DNA of 64,000 bases, from positions 6,300,001-6,364,000 of the forward strand of contig NZ_CP018870.1 in the NCBI RefSeq assembly GCF_001941845.1, read 5' to 3'. The notes below the pieces were generated by a model that had not been told where the DNA came from, searched no databases, and saw nothing but the letters and a program-made list of their open reading frames with translations. The position numbers and the translations under genes were made by a program. Below are positions 32,196 through 39,645 of this stretch, one piece after another (the first letter of the stretch is position 1; each line of letters opens with the position of its first letter). The DNA is from Streptomyces sp. TN58 (GTDB lineage Bacteria; Actinomycetota; Actinomycetes; Streptomycetales; Streptomycetaceae).

Positions 32196-33010
32196 CGGTG
32201 TCGTGCCGGCGCCAGCACCGCGTGCGGGGACCGGCCCGCCGGGCCCTGGGGCGCCGGGCCCTGGGCGGGTTCCCGCCCGCGGCGCGGCCGCGCCGCGGGG
32301 GCCGGCGGCCTCGACAGGTTGGCGCTGACCATCGCCGCCGTACGGACCACGGCCTCGCCCAGCAGGGCGATCCGCTTGCCGTCCAGGGCGGTCGCCGCCA
32401 CCGCGGCCACCACCTGCCCCGTGTCGGAGTACACCGGCGCCGCCACGCACGACAGCGCGCTCACGCACTGCCCGTACTGGAACGCCATGCCCTGCTCCCG
32501 GGCCCGCGCCGCCTCCCGCGACCACGCGGACCGCGACCACCCGGCAGGCGCGACCGCCTCGGGAGCGGACGCCCTCAGGATCAGCTCGGCCGCGCTCCCG
32601 GCAGGCAGCACCGCCCCGGGATGCAGGGCGAAGACGTCGTCCACCTCACTGCGCGTGCTCCCCACCACGATGGCGTGTCCCGCTTCGGAAACCGACAGGC
32701 TGACGGTCAACCGGCCGGTCGCCGAGGCCAGTTCACGCAACGGCCGCGCAGACGCGGCCCGCAGGGCCCGCGCCGGGTGCCACGCCTGCCCCAGCCGGAA
32801 CGTCCTCGGGCCCAGCCGGTAGCGGCCCGAACAGCTCTGCACCGCGCCCAGCGCGACGAGTTGCCCGAGCAGCCGGTGCGCCGTGGCCTTGGGCAGTTCG
32901 GCGTCCGCCGCCAGCCTGGTCAGGCCGACCTCGTCGCCGTGCGCGAGCACCTCCATGAGTGCGAACGCGCCCTCCAGTACACCCCGCCCCTCAGTGCCGG
33001 ATCTGGCCAT
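32192..33010 (-). CDS. IclR-family transcriptional regulator
   Basis: A 272-residue regulator. The N-terminal winged HTH is seen as GLTRLAADAELPKATAHRLL with the following wing, and an IclR ligand-binding domain covers about 75-235 (VFALHPGAVLPAGSAAELIL, YGQCVSALSCVAAPVYSDTG, with a conserved Cys). The last 35 residues are Pro/Arg-rich. It is divergent from the peptide-ligase-protease operon and shares a 242-bp control region carrying repeated ACGGAC hexamers, so it is the likely regulator of that operon and of itself. The stop codon lies on the target site of the IS982-family element. Confidence 0.88.
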   Translation of the reverse strand: MARSGTEGRGVLEGAFALMEVLAHGDEVGLTRLAADAELPKATAHRLLGQLVALGAVQSCSGRYRLGPRTFRLGQAWHPARALRAASARPLRELASATGRLTVSLSVSEAGHAIVVGSTRSEVDDVFALHPGAVLPAGSAAELILRASAPEAVAPAGWSRSAWSREAARAREQGMAFQYGQCVSALSCVAAPVYSDTGQVVAAVAATALDGKRIALLGEAVVRTAAMVSANLSRPPAPAARPRRGREPAQGPAPQGPAGRSPHAVLAPARHR

Positions 33011-33030
33011 GAGCGGTTCCCCCTTCCGTA

Positions 33031-33194
33031 ACGGACGTCATCGGTCGGATGGTGTCCGTAACTCCCCGTTCGTCCCGGCCCATCAGCAAGAACGGTGGTA
33101 CCGCCCTCCGCTTCCGCCGGTCCGTTGGACGGACCAGATCATTGCCCGTGCATCGCGATCGCGCCAGGGTGTTGTCACCCAGGGACGTACGGAC
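33031..33194. promoter_or_regulatory. Cluster of ACGGAC half-sites, candidate IclR-family operators
   Basis: The hexamer ACGGAC or its complement GTCCGT occurs five times in the divergent region, at 33031, 33054, 33120, 33129 and 33189. The pair at 33119-33135 forms a 17-bp palindrome, GGTCCGT-TGG-ACGGACC. The pair at 33031-33059 is inverted with a wide spacer. In 240 bases of GC-rich DNA five copies are far more than expected. They cover the likely promoters in both directions, so control by the adjacent IclR-family protein is the natural inference. Confidence 0.6.
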
Positions 33195-33252
33195 CGGCCC
33201 CTCACCGGGGTACGGGACGCCCGTCCGCCAGGAGCGACAAAAGGAGGATCCG

Positions 33253-33342
33253 ATGAGCGCGATCAAGACCAGCGCCAAGCAGTTCAAGTACGTCATGGGT
33301 GCCATGACGGCCGTCTTCTTCGGTTCTTGCTCTGCCAGCTGA
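33253..33342 (+). CDS. 29-residue peptide with lipobox-like Cys
   Basis: A short gene with a perfect AAGGAGG ribosome site five bases before the ATG. The 29-residue product has a basic N-terminus (MSAIKTSAKQFKYV), a hydrophobic stretch (MGAMTAVFFG) and the C-terminus SCSAS. FFGSC resembles a lipoprotein signal-peptidase site, which would leave only four residues, beginning with Cys, after cleavage. The whole peptide therefore looks like a signal peptide or a single membrane helix. A strong terminator 11 bases downstream would make this the dominant transcript. Downstream genes for an adenylate-forming ligase and an intramembrane-protease-like protein suggest modification and cleavage of this peptide. 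I recognise no described family. Confidence 0.75.
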   Translation: MSAIKTSAKQFKYVMGAMTAVFFGSCSAS

Positions 33343-33353
33343 CGCAGATTCGG

Positions 33354-33387
33354 GGGGTGGGGGCGGCATGCCGCCCCCACCCCTTTT
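33354..33387 (+). terminator. Strong hairpin with T-run between peptide and ligase genes
   Basis: A perfect 14-bp stem, GGGGTGGGGGCGGC with its complement, around AT, followed by TTTTCTT. It ends 24 bases before the ligase start. No other promoter is obvious in that gap, so readthrough is probably the route to the ligase and protease, giving a large excess of peptide message. Confidence 0.9.
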
Positions 33388-33410
33388 CTTCACGTTCTAG
33401 GGAGGCACGA

Positions 33411-34823
33411 GTGCTGGAGACCGGTGTCCGGCAGGTCCGCGTGGCGATGGCCATGGTGTTCGGCCGGAAGCTGAACGTACGGGCCGTGGAGCGGCTGGTC
33501 GCCGACGCCCTCGCCACGCTGGAGGAGTTCGGCTCACTCGGCGACGACGTCGACGAACTGGCCGACGGGCCGTTCGCCGACCCGGACGAGCGCCGCGACC
33601 TGCAGAACCGCGCGCTCCAGCGGACCGTGGCCCGGCTCGCCGGACGATCGCACTTCTACCGGGAGCGGCTGGCCGGCATCGACATCGGCGGACTGACCAC
33701 CGAGACCCTCACCCGGATCCCCGTCACCCGCAAGGCGGACCTGCTGGAACGCCCCGCCGACTTCCTGTGCAGCACCCCCTACCTCGCGACCCAGACGACC
33801 GGCACCACCGGCCGCCCCGTCCAGATGTGGCTCTCCCGCTACGAGATGGAACTCTGGCCCGCACTGATCGCGCTGTCCGTCGTGCTGCGCGGCGACATCC
33901 GCCCCGGCGACCGGATGCAGATCAACCTCAGCTCCCGGGCGACGGCCGCCGTACAGGAGGACGTGGAGGTCTGCCGGCTCGTCGGCGCCTCCTGCCACGT
34001 CGTCGGCCAGGTCCCGCCCGAGGAGTCCGTCGAGCACCTGCTCGGCGCCAACGGCACCCGCCCCACCCTGCTCACCGGCAACCCCAGCTACCTCGCCCGG
34101 ATGCTCACCGCGGCCCGCCGCCGCGGCTACGGACCGGCCGACTTCGGGCTCCGCTCCATCTACGCCGGCGGGGAGATCGTGTCCCCCGCCCTCGTACGGG
34201 CCCTGCGCGAGACGTTCGGCGCGCAGACCGTCGGCGACAACTTCGGCATGACCGAACTGCTGCCCGTCGGCGGCCGCACGTGCAGCAGGCACCACCTCCA
34301 CATCGACCCCAACATGGGCTACACCGAAGTCCTCGGCCTGGACACGGGCGAGCCCGTCGCCCCCGGACAACTCGGTGAACTGACCGTCACGCCGTACTAC
34401 CCCTACCGGGAGTGCATGCCGGTCCTGCGGTACAACACCGGCGACGTGGTCCGCACCCTGGAGGGCGAACCGGACTGCGAACTGGCCGCCGTGCCCGCCG
34501 TCTCGCAGATCCTCGGCAAGGCGGGCACCCTGCTGCGCACCGCCGACACGGTCGTGACGCCGCGCGACGTCGTGGAGGCACTGGACGGCACACCGGGCAT
34601 GCCGTGGCCGCTGCGCCACCGGGCGCAGGTCGGGCCCGACGGCCGCCTCCACGTGGAGGTCGCCTCGCGGACCGCGACCACGGCCGAGGTGGCCGAACGG
34701 CTGCGGGCCCGCGACATCGACGCGCGGGTCACCGTCCTGCCGCTGGACGACGACGAGGCCGCACGCCGCTTCCCCCTGCGCTGTGACCTGTTGGAGCACA
34801 CCTTCACCCGGAGCCACGCATGA
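33411..34823 (+). CDS. PaaK-like adenylate-forming ligase
   Basis: A 470-residue enzyme of the phenylacetate-CoA ligase/F390-synthetase branch of the ANL superfamily. The ATP phosphate loop is TTGTTGRP (129-136), the adenine motif is NFGMTELLPVG and the ribose-binding Asp is in LRYNTGDVV. A His/Cys patch, TCSRHHLHIDP, follows the A5 motif; PaaK-type enzymes sometimes bind zinc near there. About 85 N-terminal residues precede the core. The enzyme would activate a carboxylate as an adenylate and transfer it to CoA or another nucleophile. Next to the peptide gene, the acid could be a small acyl group added to the peptide or the peptide carboxyl itself. GTG 33411 has GGGAGG upstream. The stop overlaps the protease start. 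Confidence 0.85.
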   Translation: MLETGVRQVRVAMAMVFGRKLNVRAVERLVADALATLEEFGSLGDDVDELADGPFADPDERRDLQNRALQRTVARLAGRSHFYRERLAGIDIGGLTTETLTRIPVTRKADLLERPADFLCSTPYLATQTTGTTGRPVQMWLSRYEMELWPALIALSVVLRGDIRPGDRMQINLSSRATAAVQEDVEVCRLVGASCHVVGQVPPEESVEHLLGANGTRPTLLTGNPSYLARMLTAARRRGYGPADFGLRSIYAGGEIVSPALVRALRETFGAQTVGDNFGMTELLPVGGRTCSRHHLHIDPNMGYTEVLGLDTGEPVAPGQLGELTVTPYYPYRECMPVLRYNTGDVVRTLEGEPDCELAAVPAVSQILGKAGTLLRTADTVVTPRDVVEALDGTPGMPWPLRHRAQVGPDGRLHVEVASRTATTAEVAERLRARDIDARVTVLPLDDDEAARRFPLRCDLLEHTFTRSHA

Positions 34824-35731
34824 CGGTCTTCTTCCAGCTCGCGGTCACCGCGGCCCTCGCGCTCGCGGTCGTCGCCGGCACCATCGCCTACTTCCGTGCC
34901 GTCCGCACGGCGAGGCCGCCGGTCGGCGTCTTCAACGGCCGTGACATCTTCCTGATGATGGGCTTCGTCCTGGCGCTGCCGTACGTCTATCTCGCGCTGC
35001 CGGGCGCCGTCCTCCCGGTCGTGCTCGCCCTGGTCTTCGCCGGCGGGCTGTCCGTCGGCTACCAGCCCCTCGTCGGCGACGGCCGGGTGCGCTGGGCGCT
35101 GATCGCCGTGCTGATCGCGAGCGTGCTCGTCACGCACCTGGCCTTCGGGGAGACCGCGCCGCCGTACTGGGTGGCGAACAGCTGTGTCGTGGGCCTGGTC
35201 GTCGTCTCCGCCACCAACCTCAACGTCCAGGGCGGTATGCGGCTGAAGAACGTGGCGTGGTTCCTGCTGGCCCTCGCCGCCTACGACGCCTTCTTCGCGT
35301 GGGTCGTCCCGCTGACCCAGGAGCTGGCCGACGCCGTGCAGGGCTATCCGTACGCACCTGCCGCGGGCCTGCGCATCGGCGATGACCTCGGCGCCGTCGT
35401 CGGCATGGGCGACCTGCTGGCCTACGCCCTCTTCACGACCACCGCCTACAAGGCGTACGGAAAACCCGGGCTGCGGACCGGTACCGTCCTGGTGGTGCTG
35501 TTCGGGGCCGTGGCGCCCGTGGCGGCCCTGCACCTGATCGCGGCGGCCACCGGCGACGCCCCCGGCATCATCCCCGCCCAGGTGTTCTTCGGCCCGGCGG
35601 CCTTCACCGCCTACCAGGTCCTGCGCCGCCGCGGCCCGGAGCGGCGGATGGCCGACATCGTCTTGCGCCGCGACCGCGCCGACGCCCCGCGGCAGACCCC
35701 GGTACGCGCCGAGGCCCGGCCGGCGGCCTGA
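34820..35731 (+). CDS. Presenilin/SPP-like intramembrane aspartyl protease candidate
   Basis: A 303-residue polytopic membrane protein with about eight or nine helices. The two signatures of GxGD proteases are in the expected order: YD at 155-156 (LAAYDAFFAWVV) and GMGD at 195-198 (VVGMGDLLAYAL), about 40 residues apart, followed by a Pro-Ala in the last helix region (IPAQVFFGP, 252-260) where presenilin and signal peptide peptidase have PAL. Asp156 and Asp198 would be the catalytic pair. Such enzymes cut helices within the membrane, including remnant signal peptides. It is co-transcribed with the ligase (ATGA overlap), and the 29-residue peptide is an obvious candidate substrate. Overall similarity is low, so confirmation by structure prediction matters. 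Confidence 0.65.
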   Translation: MTVFFQLAVTAALALAVVAGTIAYFRAVRTARPPVGVFNGRDIFLMMGFVLALPYVYLALPGAVLPVVLALVFAGGLSVGYQPLVGDGRVRWALIAVLIASVLVTHLAFGETAPPYWVANSCVVGLVVVSATNLNVQGGMRLKNVAWFLLALAAYDAFFAWVVPLTQELADAVQGYPYAPAAGLRIGDDLGAVVGMGDLLAYALFTTTAYKAYGKPGLRTGTVLVVLFGAVAPVAALHLIAAATGDAPGIIPAQVFFGPAAFTAYQVLRRRGPERRMADIVLRRDRADAPRQTPVRAEARPAA

Positions 35732-35773
35732 GCGGACAGGGCCGGGAGGCCCGGCGGAACGGGGCAGCCCGCC

Positions 35774-36898
35774 CTACCCGCGCCAGATCTTCTCGTACGC
35801 CTCCCGGAATCCCTCGGGGTCCCAGGAGGTGGTCCCGCCGCTGTTGTCGGCCGTTACCAGGTGGACGGGGGCGACGTAGCCGCTGGCGGGCCGGCCGGCG
35901 AAGGCGCGGTTGAACTCGTTGGCGATCTGCCACCCCTGCTGCGTGAGCGGCTCCGGCACGGTGGCGGCCTGGTACTGCCTGCTGTTGATGCGCTGGAAGG
36001 CGGACGGATCGCCGTCGCCGGCACCGATGTTGGCCGGCGGGCCGACGCCCGGCCGGCCGGCGGCGCGCAGGGCCGGGGCGGCGTCGGCGAAGTAGAGGTC
36101 GTTGACGGCGACCGAGTGGGTCCACCTCTTCCCGAAGCGGGACAGGAGGGAGGAGACCTCCTGCGGGGTGCGCCGGCTCGCGTCCGGGATCGGGATGTTC
36201 TCGTACGCCAGGAGTTCCACGCCGGGGCATGCGGCGAGGCGCCGCTTGATCAGGTCGGCCTTTGTCCTCGCGAAGGGGATCGAGTCATCGGTGAACAGGA
36301 CGGCGCCCGCCCCGCCGCCGGACCGTGCGATGACCCAGTCCGCGCTGATCCTCGCCACGTCCTGCACCCTCGTGGTGATGTTGGTGAAGAGCGGCGGGTC
36401 CGCGCTCGGGCCGGGGGTGTCGACCGCGTGCCAGCCGATGAGCGGGATGTCCGCGGCCCGGGCCCGCGCCACCTGCTGCGAGGTCAGACGCGGATCGAAC
36501 CCGCCGATGACGATGCCCGAGGGCCTGAGCGTGACGGCCTGGCTCACCGCCGCCTGGATCCCGGCCGGGCTGCCCTCCCCGTCGATCACCCGGACCTGCC
36601 AGCCGATGGCCTGCGCGGCCTGCTGGAGGCCCCGCGCGACGCCCGCGACGCCCGGATTGGTCATCGTCTGCGCGACGTAGACGATGCTCTTGCCCGGGAC
36701 GGCGGCCGGCCCGGTCGTCGGCCCGGTCCACGAGGTGTCGGTGCTCTCCGCCTTCCCGACGGAGGCCCGCGCCTCCTGGAGGACGGCCGGGCAGCCCGCC
36801 GCCGAGGGCCTGCTGCCGCCCGTGCCGCCGCCGCATCCGGCGGCGGCCGCCGCGAGCAGGGCCGCGGCCGCGAGAAGGGTCGTGCGATGGGGGTACAC
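35774..36898 (-). CDS. Sugar ABC transporter substrate-binding lipoprotein
   Basis: A 374-residue lipoprotein. The signal peptide ends in the lipobox LLAAAAAGC, followed by a Gly-rich linker. The mature part is a periplasmic-binding-protein-1 fold like RbsB (YVAQTMTNPGVAGVARGLQQAA at the first hinge strand). The ligand is probably a pentose, hexose or polyol. It is the last gene of a leftward operon behind the permease and the frameshifted ATPase. Converging on it from the left is the protease gene, with a 42-bp gap and no clear terminator. Confidence 0.88.
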   Translation of the reverse strand: MYPHRTTLLAAAALLAAAAAGCGGGTGGSRPSAAGCPAVLQEARASVGKAESTDTSWTGPTTGPAAVPGKSIVYVAQTMTNPGVAGVARGLQQAAQAIGWQVRVIDGEGSPAGIQAAVSQAVTLRPSGIVIGGFDPRLTSQQVARARAADIPLIGWHAVDTPGPSADPPLFTNITTRVQDVARISADWVIARSGGGAGAVLFTDDSIPFARTKADLIKRRLAACPGVELLAYENIPIPDASRRTPQEVSSLLSRFGKRWTHSVAVNDLYFADAAPALRAAGRPGVGPPANIGAGDGDPSAFQRINSRQYQAATVPEPLTQQGWQIANEFNRAFAGRPASGYVAPVHLVTADNSGGTTSWDPEGFREAYEKIWRG

Positions 36899-36934
36899 GG
36901 TGCTCCTGACGCTCTGTGCGCTGCGGGGTGGTCT

Positions 36935-37957
36935 TCAGGGGGCGTCCTGACGGCTGTGCCGGGTACGGGCGGCGCCGCCGGTCGCGGTGGCGCCGGCCCG
37001 CAGCCGGCGGCGGGCGGAGTAGCCGGCCAGCCCGACCGCGATGAGCAGGGTCGCGCCGTTGAACAGCGGGGTCGCCCAGAACTGCGCGCCGAGCTGGCCG
37101 ATCCCGGCGAGTCCCACGGCGAGGACGGCGACGGCGACGAGGGTGCCCAGCGCGTTGGCGCGGCCGGGTTTGATCGCGGTGGAGCCGAGCAGGGCGCCGA
37201 CGAACGCGGGCAGCAGGTAGTCCAGGCCGACGCTCGGGTTGCCGATCTGCTGCTGCGCCGCGAGGAGCACCCCGGCGAAACCGGTGACGAGGCCCGACGC
37301 GGCGAAGGCGACGACGGAGTAGCGGTGGGTGGGGATGCCGAGGACGGCGGCGGCCCGCGGGTTGGAGCCGATGACGTACAGGTACCGGCCGAGCGGCAGC
37401 CGTTCCAGCAGCACCCAGAGGGCGGCGGCGAGGGCGAGGACGTAGTAGGCGGGCAGCGGCAGGCCCAGGAACGTGGAGTCGTACACGCTGGTGAAGGCGG
37501 CAGGGAGGCCTTCCGGACCGGGGACGATCCGGCTGCCGTCGGTGATCCAGCCGGTCGCCGCGTACATCATGCTGCCGGTGCCGAGCGTGGCGATGAGGGA
37601 GTCGATGCGTGCGAACTCGACGACGATGCCGTTCACGACGCCGGCCAGCGCCCCGCCGACGACGACCGTGAGGCAGGCCAGCTGCCAGGGCCAGTGCTCG
37701 TCGACGATGAGGTGCATCACCATGACGTGCGCCAGCCCCAGGCCGTAGCCGATGGACAGGTCGAACCGGCCGGCCGCGACGGGGACGGTCACCCCGAGCG
37801 CCAGGATGGCGGGGATCGACTGGTTGGACAGGATCGAGGAGACGTTGTCCATCGTCGGGAAGGTGCCCGGCAGGACGAGGGAGAAGACAAGGAACAGCAG
37901 GACCGTCAGGGTCAGCAGGCCGTAGGTGCCGACGAAGTGGGCGTGCCGGCGGATCAC
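36935..37957 (-). CDS. Sugar ABC transporter permease (RbsC-like)
   Basis: A 340-residue permease with about ten transmembrane helices. FDLSIGYGLGLAHVM corresponds to the conserved DLSVG motif of RbsC-type permeases, and GGALAGVVNGIVV and IATLGTGSMMYA are further family marks. GTG at 37957 overlaps the ATPase stop (GTGA). The same frame is accidentally open far upstream through the ATPase gene, giving an apparent 868-codon ORF; the middle of that translation is Arg-rich nonsense. Confidence 0.9.
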   Translation of the reverse strand: MIRRHAHFVGTYGLLTLTVLLFLVFSLVLPGTFPTMDNVSSILSNQSIPAILALGVTVPVAAGRFDLSIGYGLGLAHVMVMHLIVDEHWPWQLACLTVVVGGALAGVVNGIVVEFARIDSLIATLGTGSMMYAATGWITDGSRIVPGPEGLPAAFTSVYDSTFLGLPLPAYYVLALAAALWVLLERLPLGRYLYVIGSNPRAAAVLGIPTHRYSVVAFAASGLVTGFAGVLLAAQQQIGNPSVGLDYLLPAFVGALLGSTAIKPGRANALGTLVAVAVLAVGLAGIGQLGAQFWATPLFNGATLLIAVGLAGYSARRRLRAGATATGGAARTRHSRQDAP

Positions 37958-39541
37958 CGGCCCGTGCCGTTTCCGGTGATCGCGGGCAGGGCCGAGGCGG
38001 TGCGCGTCAGCTCGGCGACGCTCAGGGATTCCCCCGCCAGGTCGGCCAGCACGGCGCCGCGGCCGAAGACCAGCGCCCGGTGGCAGAGGTCGGCGACCTC
38101 GTCGAAGTCGGTGGAGACGAGCAGGACGGCGAGGCCCGCCGCCACCGCCTCGTCGAGGATGCGATGGATCGCCGCCTTCGCTCCGACGTCCACGCCGGCG
38201 GTGGGCTCCTCCAGGATCAGCAGGCGCAGGTTCCCCCGCAGCCACCGGCCGACGACCACCTTCTGCTGGTTGCCGCCGGAGAGGGTGGCGATGGGTACCT
38301 CGCTGTCCCGGGGGTGCACCTGGAACCGCTCGATCAGGGCGCGGGCCTCGGCGCGTTCGCGGCGCGGACCGGTCCAGCGCCAGTCGGGCACCCCGGCGGC
38401 CCGCGGATTGGCGAGGAAGTTCTCCCGCACCGTCAGATCGGCGGCGCAGCCCTCCTCCTGGCGGTTGCCGGCGACGAAGCCCACGCCGCGGCGCAGGGCC
38501 TCGGCGACCGTGTGCGGCCGGTACGGGCGACCGTCCAGCAGGGCCCGACCGCCCAGGAGCGGCAGCGCGCCGGCCAGGGCACGGCCCAGATGCGTGTGGC
38601 CGGCGCCGGTCAGGCCCACCATGCCGACGATCTCGCCCTCGCGCAGTTCCAGGGCGACGGGCCCGGTACGGCCGGTGGCCACACCGTCGAGGCTCAGCAC
38701 GGCGCGTCGCGGCCGCGCCGCCGGACGCGCCTACGGCGGTGGGCGCGGCGGCAGCCGGCCTGCGGCGGGCCGGTTCCTGGCTCCGGGAGCCCACGATGTC
38801 GCGCACCAGGCGGGCGGGGGAGTAGGGGGCGAGCGGCCCGTGGCTGACGAGGCGGCCGTCGCGCAGCACGGCGAAGGTGTCGGCGACCTCGTACACCTCG
38901 TCGAGGCGGTGGCTGACGTAGAGGATGCCGTGACCCCGGTCGCGCAGGGTGTGCAGGACGTCGAAGAGCCGGGCGCAGTCGGCGGCGGGGAGGGTGGCGG
39001 TCGGCTCGTCGAGGACGAAGCGCCGGGCGCTGCGCGCCAGCGCGCGGGCGATGGCGACCAGGGACCGTTCGGCGGGGGCCAGGTCGGCGATGCGGGCGTC
39101 GGCGTCCAGGTGCCCGGCGACGGTCCCAAGGGCCTCCTCGCAGCGCTGCCGGGTCCGCCGCCAGGAGATCAGGCCCCGGCGCAGCGGGTAGCCGGCGCCC
39201 AGCGCGATGTTCTCGGCGACCGTCATCCACTCGACGAGGCCGAGGTCCTGGTGGATGAAGGACATCCGGCGCAGCGCGGCCTCGGAGGGGAGCGGGTGCC
39301 CGGCCACCGTCACCTCGCCGGCGTCGGCGTGGTGGACCCCGGCGAGCACCTTGATCAGCGTGGACTTGCCGGCGCCGTTCGGACCGAGAAGGGCGAGGAC
39401 GCTGCCGCCGTGGAGGTCGAGGTCCACCGAGTCCAGTGCGAGGGTGCCGCCGAACCGCTTGCGGAGACCGCGTATCCGCACGAGGGGTTCCCCGTCGGAG
39501 GGCGGGGGCGGACTCGTCGAGGTGACGGGAGTGTCATGCAC
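37954..39541 (-). pseudogene. Sugar ABC ATPase (RbsA-like), split by a frameshift
   Basis: The two halves of an RbsA/MglA-type double ATPase lie in different frames. The N-terminal domain (GTG 39541 to about 38710) has Walker A GPNGAGKST, Q-loop FIHQDLG and Walker B FVLDEPTATLP. The C-terminal domain is in another frame from about 38700 to 37954, with a degenerate Walker A (GLTGAGHTHLG), signature LSGGNQQKVVVG and Walker B LILEEPTAGVD. The switch must fall between an in-frame TAG of the second frame (about 38733-38735) and the start of conserved sequence at 38700, in a GCG-rich stretch. It may be a sequencing error, a true mutation, or a split gene with the second half starting at GTG 38700. 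If real and uncorrected, the transporter lacks a normal ATPase. Confidence 0.75.
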
Positions 39542-39645
39542 GGACTTCTCCGGGGCCGCCAGGGGGAGGTGATGACGCGTTACGGAACAGTCAGGATGCT
39601 ACTTGGATGTGTCACCGTATGACGGACATTGCCGGTCACTGCCGG

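Noticed and set aside
36935..39541. A single 868-codon ATPase-permease fusion protein
   Set aside because: The middle of the translation is Arg/Gly/Pro-rich nonsense. The true second ATPase domain is in another frame (38700-37954), and the permease has its own GTG start.
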